The notes under the pieces: generated by a model
What the model saw: the letters and a program-made list of their open reading frames with translations, nothing else
Databases searched by the model: none
Told to the model about the DNA's origin: nothing
Made by a program: the position numbers and the translations under genes
Part shown: positions 36,093 to 43,821 of the stretch, piece after piece
How positions within the stretch are numbered: the first letter of the stretch is position 1
Layout of the letters: every line of letters starts with the position of its first letter
Source of the DNA: Desulfosporosinus sp. OT
GTDB lineage: Bacteria > Bacillota > Desulfitobacteriia > Desulfitobacteriales > Desulfitobacteriaceae
NCBI RefSeq assembly: GCF_000224515.1
Contig: NZ_AGAF01000242.1
Location: 1 to 60,885, forward strand
Direction: 5' to 3'
Length of the DNA: 60,885 nt

Positions 36093-36131
36093 ATTGACAA
36101 AAGAGCCCTTAGGGGGGGCTCTTTTGTCAAT
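36093..36131. other. 16-bp perfect hairpin between divergent promoters
   Basis: ATTGACAAAAGAGCCC and its complement with a 7-nt G-rich loop. It lies between the two-component operon (minus) and the MarR gene (plus), downstream of neither, so it is not an ordinary gene-end terminator. It might end a short upstream transcript or be a regulatory structure. Confidence 0.5.
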
Positions 36132-36216
36132 GGTATATGCTTACCGTATGGTTATACGTCTTTGTCTCTATTTTTTCAGATGTAGCTCAATTCTTAGAAT
36201 AATCACTTTAACATTG

Positions 36217-36245
36217 TTGCAACAGAAACAAAAGTTTAATATAAT
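36217..36245 (+). promoter_or_regulatory. Promoter of the second MarR gene
   Basis: -35 TTGCAA (36217-36222), 17-bp spacer, -10 TATAAT (36240-36245), followed at once by ATTGTTAAT, the same half-site as the operator at 544-563. The start codon is 34 bp downstream. Confidence 0.7.
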
Positions 36246-36279
36246 ATTGTTAATGCACCAACGGGTGGGAGGACAGGCC

Positions 36280-36765
36280 ATGAACAAAGAAGAACAGGTC
36301 ATAATGGGTTTCAGGGACTTATTAAACAAGATGGTTTCGCTTAATAAGTTTAAGATGAAAAACAGTCTTAAGGGCTATAAGTCTTCTGAAGTACATTGCA
36401 TCGAATACATTGGAAGAAATGTCGATTCCAACGTGACAAAACTTGCGGAGTCCTTTTATATGACTAGGGGTGCCATAAGTAAAATAACTAAGAAGCTCAT
36501 AAAAAAAGACATTATCGAAAGCTACCAGAAACCGGATAATAAGAAAGAAATCTATTTCAGGCTTACTGAACAAGGGAAAGTAATTTATAAAGTCCATGAT
36601 GAACTGCACAAAGAGTTTCAAGAGCGGGATAAAGCCGTATTTGAACAGGTAACCGGCGAACAATTTGACAGTATGCTTAGCTTCGTGGAAAAGTATAGTA
36701 GGCATTTGGATGCAGAAATAAAGAAGCAAGGTGTAGATGTAACAAATCGAAATGATTTTGAATAA
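36280..36765 (+). CDS. MarR family transcriptional regulator
   Basis: 161 residues starting MNKEEQVIMGFRDLL; the ATG at 36280 has GGGAGGAC just upstream, whereas the longer frame has no site and starts inside a hairpin. The winged helix is clear: TKLAESFYMTRGAISKITKK, then the wing around KPDNKKEIYFRL. The MFS exporter downstream on the same strand is the probable target. Confidence 0.9.
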   Translation: MNKEEQVIMGFRDLLNKMVSLNKFKMKNSLKGYKSSEVHCIEYIGRNVDSNVTKLAESFYMTRGAISKITKKLIKKDIIESYQKPDNKKEIYFRLTEQGKVIYKVHDELHKEFQERDKAVFEQVTGEQFDSMLSFVEKYSRHLDAEIKKQGVDVTNRNDFE

Positions 36766-36794
36766 TGGGGGTTATATCAAAAAGTAGCCTAAAG

Positions 36795-36907
36795 GGGGCT
36801 GTATCAAAACGCTGGAACATCAGCGTATGATACAGCCCCACTTTATTATTGACAAGGAAACAATAAAGTGCTAGATTAGTTATGTTGCCAAGGAAACATA
36901 ACTAATC
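36795..36907 (+). other. Structured leader of the MFS gene: three hairpins
   Basis: Hairpin 1 at 36795-36839 (arms GGGGCTGTATCA and its complement, with an inner ACGCTG/CAGCGT stem). Hairpin 2 at 36840-36869 (ACTTTATT/AATAAAGT). Hairpin 3 at 36874-36907 (GATTAGTTATGTT and its perfect complement), followed by TTTTTC like a terminator. Hairpins 2 and 3 both present CAAGGAAAC in the loop, 36 bp apart. Hairpin 1 may end the MarR transcript; 2 and 3 may be an attenuator or protein-binding sites. Confidence 0.55.
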
Positions 36908-36929
36908 TTTTTCGAGAGGGGAATTTTAA

Positions 36930-38120
36930 ATGGGTAAAAATCATTTGTGGATTATTGTGGGGATTGTGTTGATGAATGGAATCGGGATGACGGTGGTGTT
37001 CCCGCTATTGCCATTTTTACTTGGCAACTACTTGCCCGCTTCGCAAATAGTTGTAGGAATGAGTGCGCTGGCATCAGTTTTTGCGGCTTGCACTTTTTTG
37101 GCAGCGCCAATATTTGGGGCATTAAGTGATCGCTATGGTAGAAAAAAGATTTTAATCATTAGTTTACTCGGATCTGTTATAGGATATATTCTGTTTGGTA
37201 TCGGTGGGGCGCTGTGGGTGCTCTTTCTGGGCCGCATAATTGATGGACTAACAGCAGGCAATATCAGTACGTTGTTTGCTTACATTGCTGATAGCACAGA
37301 GCCGCAGGAGCGCACAAACTGGTTTAGCTATATAGGTGCTGCCATGGGAATAGGATGCATGATAGGGCCTGCACTGGGAGGTCCGCTTGGCGCCATTTCA
37401 ATTACGCTGCCGTTTTTCGTTACTGCAGGTATAATGTTCCTCACCATTATTTGTACCTATTTCTTTCTGCCAGAATCACTGTCTCCTGAAAAACGATCAA
37501 CCCATTTTTCGATAAAAAGTTTCAATATCTTCGGTCAGTTCAAAGATATTTTGACCATGAAAGAGGCCAGAGCGCTTATCATCGTTGGAGGATTCTTCTA
37601 TGTGGGATTAGGAATCTATCAATTCAATTTCAGCATCTTCTTAAAAGATATTTTCTCGTGGGGGCCTGCGCTTATCGGTTATATGTTTACTCTTATTGGA
37701 GCCTGCGATATTATTTCGCGAGCTGTGCTATTACCGCGTCTTCTTAAAAAGTTCAATGAGCGAAATATTGCTATTGTTGGTCTTTTCGGACTAGCACTGG
37801 GACTCACGCTAATAATTCTTAGCATTCATATCTCGTCTCCAGTACTTATTATTGCTGCGGTTATGAGTATCACGCTAGGCGAAGGCTTGTTCGATCCGTC
37901 CTACAACGGACGACTCTCGCAGTCTGTAGACGAAAGTAGGCAAGGAAAATTACAAGGTGTAAATCAAAGTTTACAGTCGGCTTACAGAGTTCTTGTTCCT
38001 CTTGCAGCAGCAACTATATATTCATTCAGTCCGGGCATTCTATATGGAGTGGCAACTTGTGTTATGATTGGATCGCTCATTTTATTCTCGAAATTACAAC
38101 CGCAATATATTAAAAAATGA
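36930..38120 (+). CDS. MFS transporter (multidrug-efflux type)
   Basis: 396 residues, twelve membrane segments. The loop 2-3 signature GALSDRYGRKK and GIGCMIGPALGGPLG (motif C, typical of drug/H+ antiporters) place it in the TetA-like DHA1 group. GAGAGGGGA lies 8 nt before the ATG. Follows a MarR repressor gene on the same strand, the classic repressor-exporter pairing. The substrate is not predictable. Confidence 0.9.
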   Translation: MGKNHLWIIVGIVLMNGIGMTVVFPLLPFLLGNYLPASQIVVGMSALASVFAACTFLAAPIFGALSDRYGRKKILIISLLGSVIGYILFGIGGALWVLFLGRIIDGLTAGNISTLFAYIADSTEPQERTNWFSYIGAAMGIGCMIGPALGGPLGAISITLPFFVTAGIMFLTIICTYFFLPESLSPEKRSTHFSIKSFNIFGQFKDILTMKEARALIIVGGFFYVGLGIYQFNFSIFLKDIFSWGPALIGYMFTLIGACDIISRAVLLPRLLKKFNERNIAIVGLFGLALGLTLIILSIHISSPVLIIAAVMSITLGEGLFDPSYNGRLSQSVDESRQGKLQGVNQSLQSAYRVLVPLAAATIYSFSPGILYGVATCVMIGSLILFSKLQPQYIKK

Positions 38121-38421
38121 AATTTAAAAATTCATACAATCTTAAAAATATTCTTAGTAGCTCTCACTCGTCTCCCCTATTGTGAGTAGTATTTGCCGAA
38201 TGATAAAATCCATAGGCATCGTATGGAACAGGAAAAGAATTATGCTTTCTGAATGACAAGTAAGCGATAGCAAATAGCATTGTAAAAAAATTCGCCCCAA
38301 ATTTTAATTTTAGGACTGTTTTTCTTAGTTATATACCTACCGTTTCGTTTTGTCTATGCATGGTATACGACACCATCCGGATGTCAAAAATGCCAGACAA
38401 ACTCTCTGGCTCTGTGCGTGA
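38121..38421. other. Gap with terminator of the DUF3231 gene
   Basis: GCCAGA/TCTGGC hairpin (38392-38410) followed on the minus strand by ATTTTTG ends the DUF3231 transcript. Further left, a minus-strand frame without a normal start ends in a protein-like stretch (LSFRKHNSFPVPYDAYGFYH), probably a remnant of a membrane protein gene. Nothing else is seen. Confidence 0.5.
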
Positions 38422-39504
38422 TTAATGTTTTATTAGCTCTTCTCGGTCAGCCGTTTCAGGAATTCTTTCTAACCAACCAGCTTCAATCATTAATTCTCCT
38501 CCATCCTTAGCCAATCCAAGAAGCTCTGTAACGAAATTGCGGAATGTTGATACTAGATCCATCCTAGCGGTATTCATCACTGCAAGCCCATAACCTGTGA
38601 TGACAGACGCTGTAACCGCAGTGAAGTGACTTAAGATTAATTTGTCGCTCAAAGGAGATTCTTTCGAGTCGGTAACGAGCATTTCATTAATTGTAGGTTG
38701 AGTTAAATCCTCGTCAGCTAAAAAAGAACCCAGAGCTTTCAGTTGTTTATCAGCAGTTTGTTTGGCTTTAGATAGATAGTTCCTGATCTTTTCTGACCTA
38801 ACAACTTGACTATATCCTAAACCCAAAGTTCTCAATAATAACTTAGTTTCCATCATGGAGAAAATATTACTGATTTCTAGTGCATTTAAAGGTCTATTCT
38901 GTGATAGCCCAATTATCGTGCTAAGAATCGAGCCAAAATAGCCTTTGTTATGTACAAAATCCACCCTGTCAGGAATCGGAATATTAGGGTATTTTATCAA
39001 AAGTCCTTTTGCTGATAGTACTTCTGTAGCTTTTTGGTGAATCTCAAGCGAAGTGTTTATACATTCATGAAAATAATTGCGAATGTCGGAACGAGAGGAA
39101 ACAGTTAATGCGTTATTATAATTGATTGAAACAGTCTTGTGCATAAGCCTTGTATATAACAATACAAAGGATTCAGAAAATAACTTTCTGGCATTGCTAT
39201 CGACATCATTCTCGCTATAACCTTCCGGTATAGGATGATTAAACGAATTAAAAATGTCCTTCATAGTTTTTACCCGTTGGCTTGAGGCATCCAATGCCCG
39301 TTGCAAAATCGGATGAATATCAGGGTCTTTGGAATGTGCATCATAGCTTTTAAGAAAACACACTGACATAGATTCTGCCATGTAGCTTGACCAAAGATGG
39401 CCTATTTCAGGAGACGTTGGGATAATGTCTGATAAATTATGATGGACAGTTCCAAAGGGAACCTGTTCTACTTGACCTTGATTAGCTTCTTGTACATTGT
39501 TCAT
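38422..39504 (-). CDS. DUF3231 family protein
   Basis: 360 residues, all-helical, two similar halves (about 20-180 and 200-350), each starting with a P-x-S/T-E-I-x-x-L/M-W-like element (TSPEIGHLWSSYMAES in the first). DUF3231 proteins are related to ferritin-like and CotF-type coat proteins of spore formers. The C-terminal half has GWLERIPETADREELI. Soluble. No catalytic residues can be assigned. The start follows GGAGGG. Confidence 0.8.
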   Translation of the reverse strand: MNNVQEANQGQVEQVPFGTVHHNLSDIIPTSPEIGHLWSSYMAESMSVCFLKSYDAHSKDPDIHPILQRALDASSQRVKTMKDIFNSFNHPIPEGYSENDVDSNARKLFSESFVLLYTRLMHKTVSINYNNALTVSSRSDIRNYFHECINTSLEIHQKATEVLSAKGLLIKYPNIPIPDRVDFVHNKGYFGSILSTIIGLSQNRPLNALEISNIFSMMETKLLLRTLGLGYSQVVRSEKIRNYLSKAKQTADKQLKALGSFLADEDLTQPTINEMLVTDSKESPLSDKLILSHFTAVTASVITGYGLAVMNTARMDLVSTFRNFVTELLGLAKDGGELMIEAGWLERIPETADREELIKH

Positions 39505-39527
39505 AGTTTCATCCCTCCAAAGTTACT

Positions 39528-40053
39528 TTATTGATAACCAGGTTGTTCATCTTGATGAATTTCTTTTGCTCCATAGTAATCTGTCCCAAACTGCTCTAAG
39601 GGTTGTTCGTCAAGTTTATGTTTTGATGCAAAAATTCTAGGATCAGCCCAAGTGACCATAGTTTGAGCAGCCACTAGACCGAATATCGAATTGTTAAATA
39701 TTGCTGAATAATGAGTCTTGAACTTCTTCGGTCGTTTAAATAGCTTTAGCTTCTGACCACCCGCGTACAATATTCCCCAGGTACACATCCCCCCTAAAAG
39801 CCCTTTCATTAGATGATGATCCTTTCCGGTTACTTTCAAAAAAAGCATGAACCATGAAAGGCAATCCAAAAAAAGTACCGACACCAAAATGAAGTATTTG
39901 ACCCAATATAAAATTCTCTTTCCGGTTGACTCGTTTTGGCGAGAAAAAGAACTGGCCTGTAATCTGAGGATATGTCACTTCAGTTTTCTTGGCTTTGTAA
40001 ATCAACGTATTGGTAAATTCCATAACGATTGTGCCTAATAAACCTCCTAACAT
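39528..40053 (-). pseudogene. Membrane protein, frameshifted, unknown family
   Basis: Two overlapping frames make one protein of about 175 residues: the first part runs MLGGLLGTIVMEFTNTLIYK to LPFMVHAF, and the second continues LKVTGKDHHLMKGLLGGMCT. They join if the A7 run at 39838-39844 is reduced by one base. Several membrane segments are visible in both parts. The N-terminus may also be incomplete, since no good ribosome-binding site precedes the first Met. I do not recognise the family. It is 23 bp upstream of the DUF3231 gene and in the same direction. Confidence 0.65.
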
Positions 40054-40609
40054 TCCGATAACGAGTGTATCTGTTCAGTGGTTGTCTCGTCCAAAAGTGG
40101 TTAACATTTTAACCACCGAAAATCCTTGCAATTTACCGATTATTCTAGATTTTATGTACATATTTACGATCCCTAAAAATTAACTGGAGTCATGAGCGTT
40201 TTGAGCAAAAGCAAACTCCAGTATGTTGGGTCAGGGCATAATAATCTTGTATATAATTACAGAAATGTTTTATCTTCAAAATCTGAATTTACATCTGTAT
40301 AAACAGATTGAACAGCATTTCTAGTCGATCTTCGTAGTTGGCACCAACCATGCATACCTAGATAAATGCGTCATTTTATTTTTCTCAAAGTTATCACTCC
40401 TCTAAATAGCTTTTTTAGCGTTTCCTTTAAAAAAATTAAAATACTGGAAAGTTATTCAACTTGATATTTTCAAACTAAAAGGCAAAAATAGACCATCAGC
40501 ATTTTTTACTACCGATGGTCTTTCTAAATTAGAAATAGAGAAAGTGTTGCATACTTTTCTGAGATTCGGAGTTTTAAATAGAATGGTTATCTTCTCCTGT
40601 AGTTTTGAT
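40054..40609. other. Non-coding gap
   Basis: Contains ACTGGAGT/ACTCCAGT (40183-40222) and, near 40490-40545, AGACCATC/GATGGTCT followed by ATTTTTG on the minus strand, which should terminate the 47-codon ORF transcript. No gene is seen; a minus-strand frame at 40456-40659 overlaps that terminator and looks like chance. Confidence 0.5.
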
Positions 40610-40753
40610 TCAATTAATCTCAGAATTATTTTGAGAATCATTGCCAACTTCTTTCTCATTTGACTCTATCGGTTTAACTTCTGGGAAATCACCATCCATA
40701 GTTATTTTCTTCTTTGTACCCTTAACCCTTGTCGCAGTAGCCTTTGCTGTCAT
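40610..40753 (-). CDS. Small basic-acidic protein, 47 residues
   Basis: Starts MTAKATATRVKGTKKKITMD and ends in an acidic/Asn-rich tail. AGGAGG lies 9 nt before the ATG, an excellent site, and a terminator follows the stop, so it is probably a real gene. A basic N-terminus with a polar tail suggests a nucleic-acid-associated or spore-type protein, but no family is recognised. Confidence 0.55.
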   Translation of the reverse strand: MTAKATATRVKGTKKKITMDGDFPEVKPIESNEKEVGNDSQNNSEIN

Positions 40754-40852
40754 TTCAGTGTACCTCCTAATATTCAGGGAACGAGAGACTATTACAGGGT
40801 AACGGTTCTATCGGTCACACCTACCTTTGAATGTATCGGTCTAAAACAGAAA

Positions 40853-40878
40853 AGAGCTGGTAATTTCTTACCAACTCT
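40853..40878 (-). terminator. Terminator of tRNA-Leu
   Basis: Minus strand: AGAGTTGGTAA and TTACCAGCTCT (one wobble) around GAAA, followed by TTTTCTG, 35 bp past the tRNA 3' end. Confidence 0.8.
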
Positions 40879-40912
40879 GTAAACCCTTGATATTGCTGTG
40901 TTTCATTAGTTG

Positions 40913-40998
40913 TGGTGGGCGAGGGGGGACTTGAACCCCCACATACTCACATATATCGGATTTTGAGACCGACGCGTCTGCCATTCCGCCACTCGCCC
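40913..40998 (-). tRNA. tRNA-Leu (anticodon CAA)
   Basis: An 86-nt class II tRNA with encoded CCA. Acceptor arms GGGCGAG and CTCGCCC pair. The T arm GGGGGTTCAAGTCCCCC is canonical, and there is a long variable arm. The anticodon loop CTCAAAA gives CAA for UUG codons. The last pair of the anticodon stem is U-U. Confidence 0.92.
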
Positions 40999-41053
40999 TA
41001 AATTGTTTCGCCTGATATTCAATGGCGACTTAGCTATAATACCACCAACTTGT

Positions 41054-42067
41054 CTATTTCGTCAAGTCTTTTTCCAAAATATCTATCGATTTTTCGGAAA
41101 TTTCTTTTTCGGAGATTTCTTGGTAAACGCCAATTGCCCTTAACTTCTGATATCGATTTTCTCTCAGCATTTCCGATGTCTCCGAACGCAGACGTACAAG
41201 ATATTTCGAAATGGCCTGGGAAACTTCTTCTGCGGTTTGCCTTAGGTTCTTATGAGCGCCACCTAGAGGCTCACGAATTATTTCATCTGCAACTCCAAGT
41301 CGCAGCAAATCCTGTGCCGTAAACTTTAAGGCTTCAGCCGCTTCTTTCGCCTTGGTAGTGTCCTTCCAAAGAATCGAAGCGCAACTTTCCGGGGCAATAA
41401 CAGAGTAAAATGAATTCTCAAGCATTAAGACCGCATTACCCACCCCTAGAGCAAGTGCGCCCCCGCTTCCGCCCTCTCCGATGACCGTACTGATCACTGG
41501 AACGTGATAACCCGACATGGCCAGCAGGCATCTGGCGATGGCCTCTCCTTGTCCTCGTTCCTCGGCTGCTAAATCACAGGCAGCTCCAGGGGTGTCAATG
41601 AATGTCAGGATCGGACGCCCAAATTTTTCAGCCTGATCCATCAGGCGCAACGCTTTACGATACCCTTCCGGGTGAGGCATACCGAAATTGCGCTTAATGT
41701 TCTCCTTTGTGCCTTTCCCTTTAACTTGAGCGATTACTGTTACAGGAGTACCGTGGAAAAGTGCAATCCCGCCCGCAATTGAACGATCATCTGCAAAAAG
41801 TCGATCTCCTTTGAGTTCTATAAAATCTTCAAACAACAAGGGAACATAGTCGTAAAAATTAGGACGCTCTGAATGTCTAGCAATTTGAACTTTTTGCCAG
41901 GGTTCCAGGCTGCCATATATCTCCTTTTTTAAGAAAGTCACTTTCTTTTCAAGAATACTAACTTCCTGAGAAAGGTCAATGTCCTTTTCGGCGGAGAATT
42001 TCTGAAGTTCCGCAATTTTCTGTTCGAGTTCCGCTATAGGCTTTTCAAAATCAAACAGTTGCAGCAT
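41054..42067 (-). CDS. accA: Acetyl-CoA carboxylase carboxyltransferase subunit alpha
   Basis: 337 residues. Transfers carboxyl from carboxybiotin to acetyl-CoA with AccD, the first step of fatty acid synthesis. Motifs: [52 protein letters not shown] and [14 protein letters not shown] for the CoA and oxyanion site. Overlaps the end of accD by 17 bp, so it is coupled to it. Confidence 0.97.
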   Translation of the reverse strand: MLQLFDFEKPIAELEQKIAELQKFSAEKDIDLSQEVSILEKKVTFLKKEIYGSLEPWQKVQIARHSERPNFYDYVPLLFEDFIELKGDRLFADDRSIAGGIALFHGTPVTVIAQVKGKGTKENIKRNFGMPHPEGYRKALRLMDQAEKFGRPILTFIDTPGAACDLAAEERGQGEAIARCLLAMSGYHVPVISTVIGEGGSGGALALGVGNAVLMLENSFYSVIAPESCASILWKDTTKAKEAAEALKFTAQDLLRLGVADEIIREPLGGAHKNLRQTAEEVSQAISKYLVRLRSETSEMLRENRYQKLRAIGVYQEISEKEISEKSIDILEKDLTK

Positions 42068-42964
42068 ACTGAACCCCTTCCTGATGGTAACGCAACAAGC
42101 GTGCTAAAACTGAGCGCATCTCAGCACGTTGCACAATCAGATCAATTAAACCATGCTCTTGGTTAAACTCAGCAGTTTGCGCACCTGTGGGGAGCTCTTG
42201 CCTCATCGTCTGCATGATCACACGCGGCCCCGTAAAACCAATTAAAGCATTGGGTTCGGCAATTAAAATGTCCCCGAGCGAAGCATAGCTGGCTGTAACT
42301 CCTCCGAAGGTGGGATCCGTGAGTACCGAAATAAACAATAAGTGATTTTCCGCCAATTTTCCCAACGCAGCACTGGTCTTGGCCATCTGGTAAAGCGAAA
42401 GGATTCCTTCTTGCATCCGAGCTCCCCCTGAAGTCGAAAATATGACCACCGGCAACCTCAGATCGATCGCCCGTTCAATCGCACGAACAATCTTTTCCCC
42501 TACGACTGAGCCCATGCTGCCCATCATAAAATTAGCTTCGTTGAAAGCAAGGACAACAGAGATTCCTTCGATCTTGGCAAGCCCTGTAAGCACCCCTTCC
42601 GTCGTCCCTGATTTCTCATGGGCCTCTAACAACTTTCCTTCATAACCAGGGAAATCCAGCGGATCAAGTGTTAGCAATTCAGTATCCCATTCTTCAAAAC
42701 TATTTTCATCAGCTAACAACGCCAGACGTCCCCTCGCGGAAATTCGGAAATGGTGCGCACACTTCGTACAAACCCGAGCGTTTTCTTCAAGATCTTTGTT
42801 GAAGAGAACTTCACCGCACTTCGGACATTTGACCCAAAGACCATCGGGCAGCTCTTTTTTACTAGGCGTTGGTTGTTGTGGAGGAACATCAGGGGTAGGA
42901 CGTTTCTGTACCGGAGCAGGCTGAATCGTAACATATTTTGTTTTTTAAAAATATCTTTGAACAT
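42051..42964 (-). CDS. accD: Acetyl-CoA carboxylase carboxyltransferase subunit beta (frameshifted in this sequence)
   Basis: The reading frame starts MFKDIFKK at 42964 and is then lost. The true protein continues in the -1 frame as [13 protein letters not shown], then the zinc finger ([11 protein letters not shown] and CTKCAHHF) and on into [12 protein letters not shown] and [14 protein letters not shown]. One more A in the A6 run (42941-42946, T on the plus strand) restores about 304 residues. A second, internal start at 42719 would lack the zinc finger. Since accD is essential in these bacteria, a sequencing error is likely. Confidence 0.9.
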
Positions 42965-42967
42965 AGT

Positions 42968-43168
42968 TTAGCTCCCTATGGCGCCAATAATAATTTCATG
43001 CGCTTCTTCGGCTTCAGATTCTGGTACGAGAATTTCGACTGAAGCATGCTCAGCAAGATGTGCTGAACCGATCGGACGAAGTTGAACAAGCATCCCTTCC
43101 TCAGCGAGGATTTTCTTATATTTTTCAGCTACTAACTTATTGGGTGCAATATAAATGACGGTCCACAT
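42968..43168 (-). CDS. DUF2007-like small protein
   Basis: 66 residues: WTVIYIAPNKLVAEKYKKIL, then a beta-alpha-beta pattern ending in LVPESEAEEAHEII. Similar in style to DUF2007 / putative signal-transducing small proteins with a ferredoxin-like fold. No catalytic residues. Three bp upstream of accD and likely cotranscribed. The function is unknown. Confidence 0.75.
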   Translation of the reverse strand: MWTVIYIAPNKLVAEKYKKILAEEGMLVQLRPIGSAHLAEHASVEILVPESEAEEAHEIIIGAIGS

Positions 43169-43245
43169 TTTGTGAAATCCCCCTTATTAAATCGATTTAT
43201 GATACCATAGCCCTCCTTATTGTGCAACAAAGGTATCCTCCCAGG

Positions 43246-43746
43246 CTAGTCATCTTCTAATGTTCTTTGACTGGCGTACTTTTTCATTAGTGCGTTTTCG
43301 ACATGAACTGGTACAAAATCCGAAACTCCCGCATGTAAACTGGCAGCCCACTTAATCGCACTAGAGCTAACAAAAGAGAATTCACTCTGAGTCATTAGGA
43401 AAATCGTTTCAATATCCGACGCTATCTTTTTGTTCATTAGAGCAAGTTGGAATTCATATTCAAAATCGGATAAAGCTCGAAGTCCTCGAAGAATGGCAAC
43501 CGCTCCACATTGTCGAGCAAATTCAACAGTCAACCCTTCAAAAACACGAACACTAACATTAGGCATGTCTTTGGTCGCTTCCAAGAGTAACTCCATTCTC
43601 TCGCCAAGGGTAAACAATGGTGTCTTTTTACTGTCAGCGGCAATGGCTATGGTCACCCCATCAAATAGCTCTTTCGCTCGGATTAAAATATCGAGATGTC
43701 CATAGGTGACCGGGTCAAACGTTCCCGGATAAATCGCAGTACGCAC
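43246..43746 (-). CDS. coaD: Pantetheine-phosphate adenylyltransferase
   Basis: Fourth step of CoA synthesis: 4'-phosphopantetheine plus ATP to dephospho-CoA. Nucleotidyltransferase motif YPGTFDPVTYGHLDI with the conserved T/H-x-x-H-type site, then RGLRALSDFEYEFQLALMN and SSSAIKWAA. The GTG at 43746 (AAAGGAG 7-9 nt upstream) gives 166 residues and the usual N-terminus; an ATG at 43764 would add six residues. Together with coaE, two CoA genes are in this window at different loci. Confidence 0.95.
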   Translation of the reverse strand: MRTAIYPGTFDPVTYGHLDILIRAKELFDGVTIAIAADSKKTPLFTLGERMELLLEATKDMPNVSVRVFEGLTVEFARQCGAVAILRGLRALSDFEYEFQLALMNKKIASDIETIFLMTQSEFSFVSSSAIKWAASLHAGVSDFVPVHVENALMKKYASQRTLEDD

Positions 43747-43821
43747 GCTGTCTCTCCTTTTCATTTCGGGATATCTCCATGGGTTCGCCTTAAATGCCCA
43801 TAATCCTGCTACTGGAAACCC

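Noticed and set aside
36094-36279. Longer N-terminus of the MarR protein
   Set aside because: It would start in a hairpin and cross the promoter; the ATG at 36280 has a ribosome-binding site and the normal family length.
40456-40659. Minus-strand frame of 67 codons
   Set aside because: It overlaps a terminator and the 47-codon gene, lacks a ribosome-binding site and has no protein-like pattern.
42051-42719. A short accD lacking the zinc finger
   Set aside because: The zinc-finger codons lie upstream in the same frame and connect to the MFKDIFKK start after a one-base correction.
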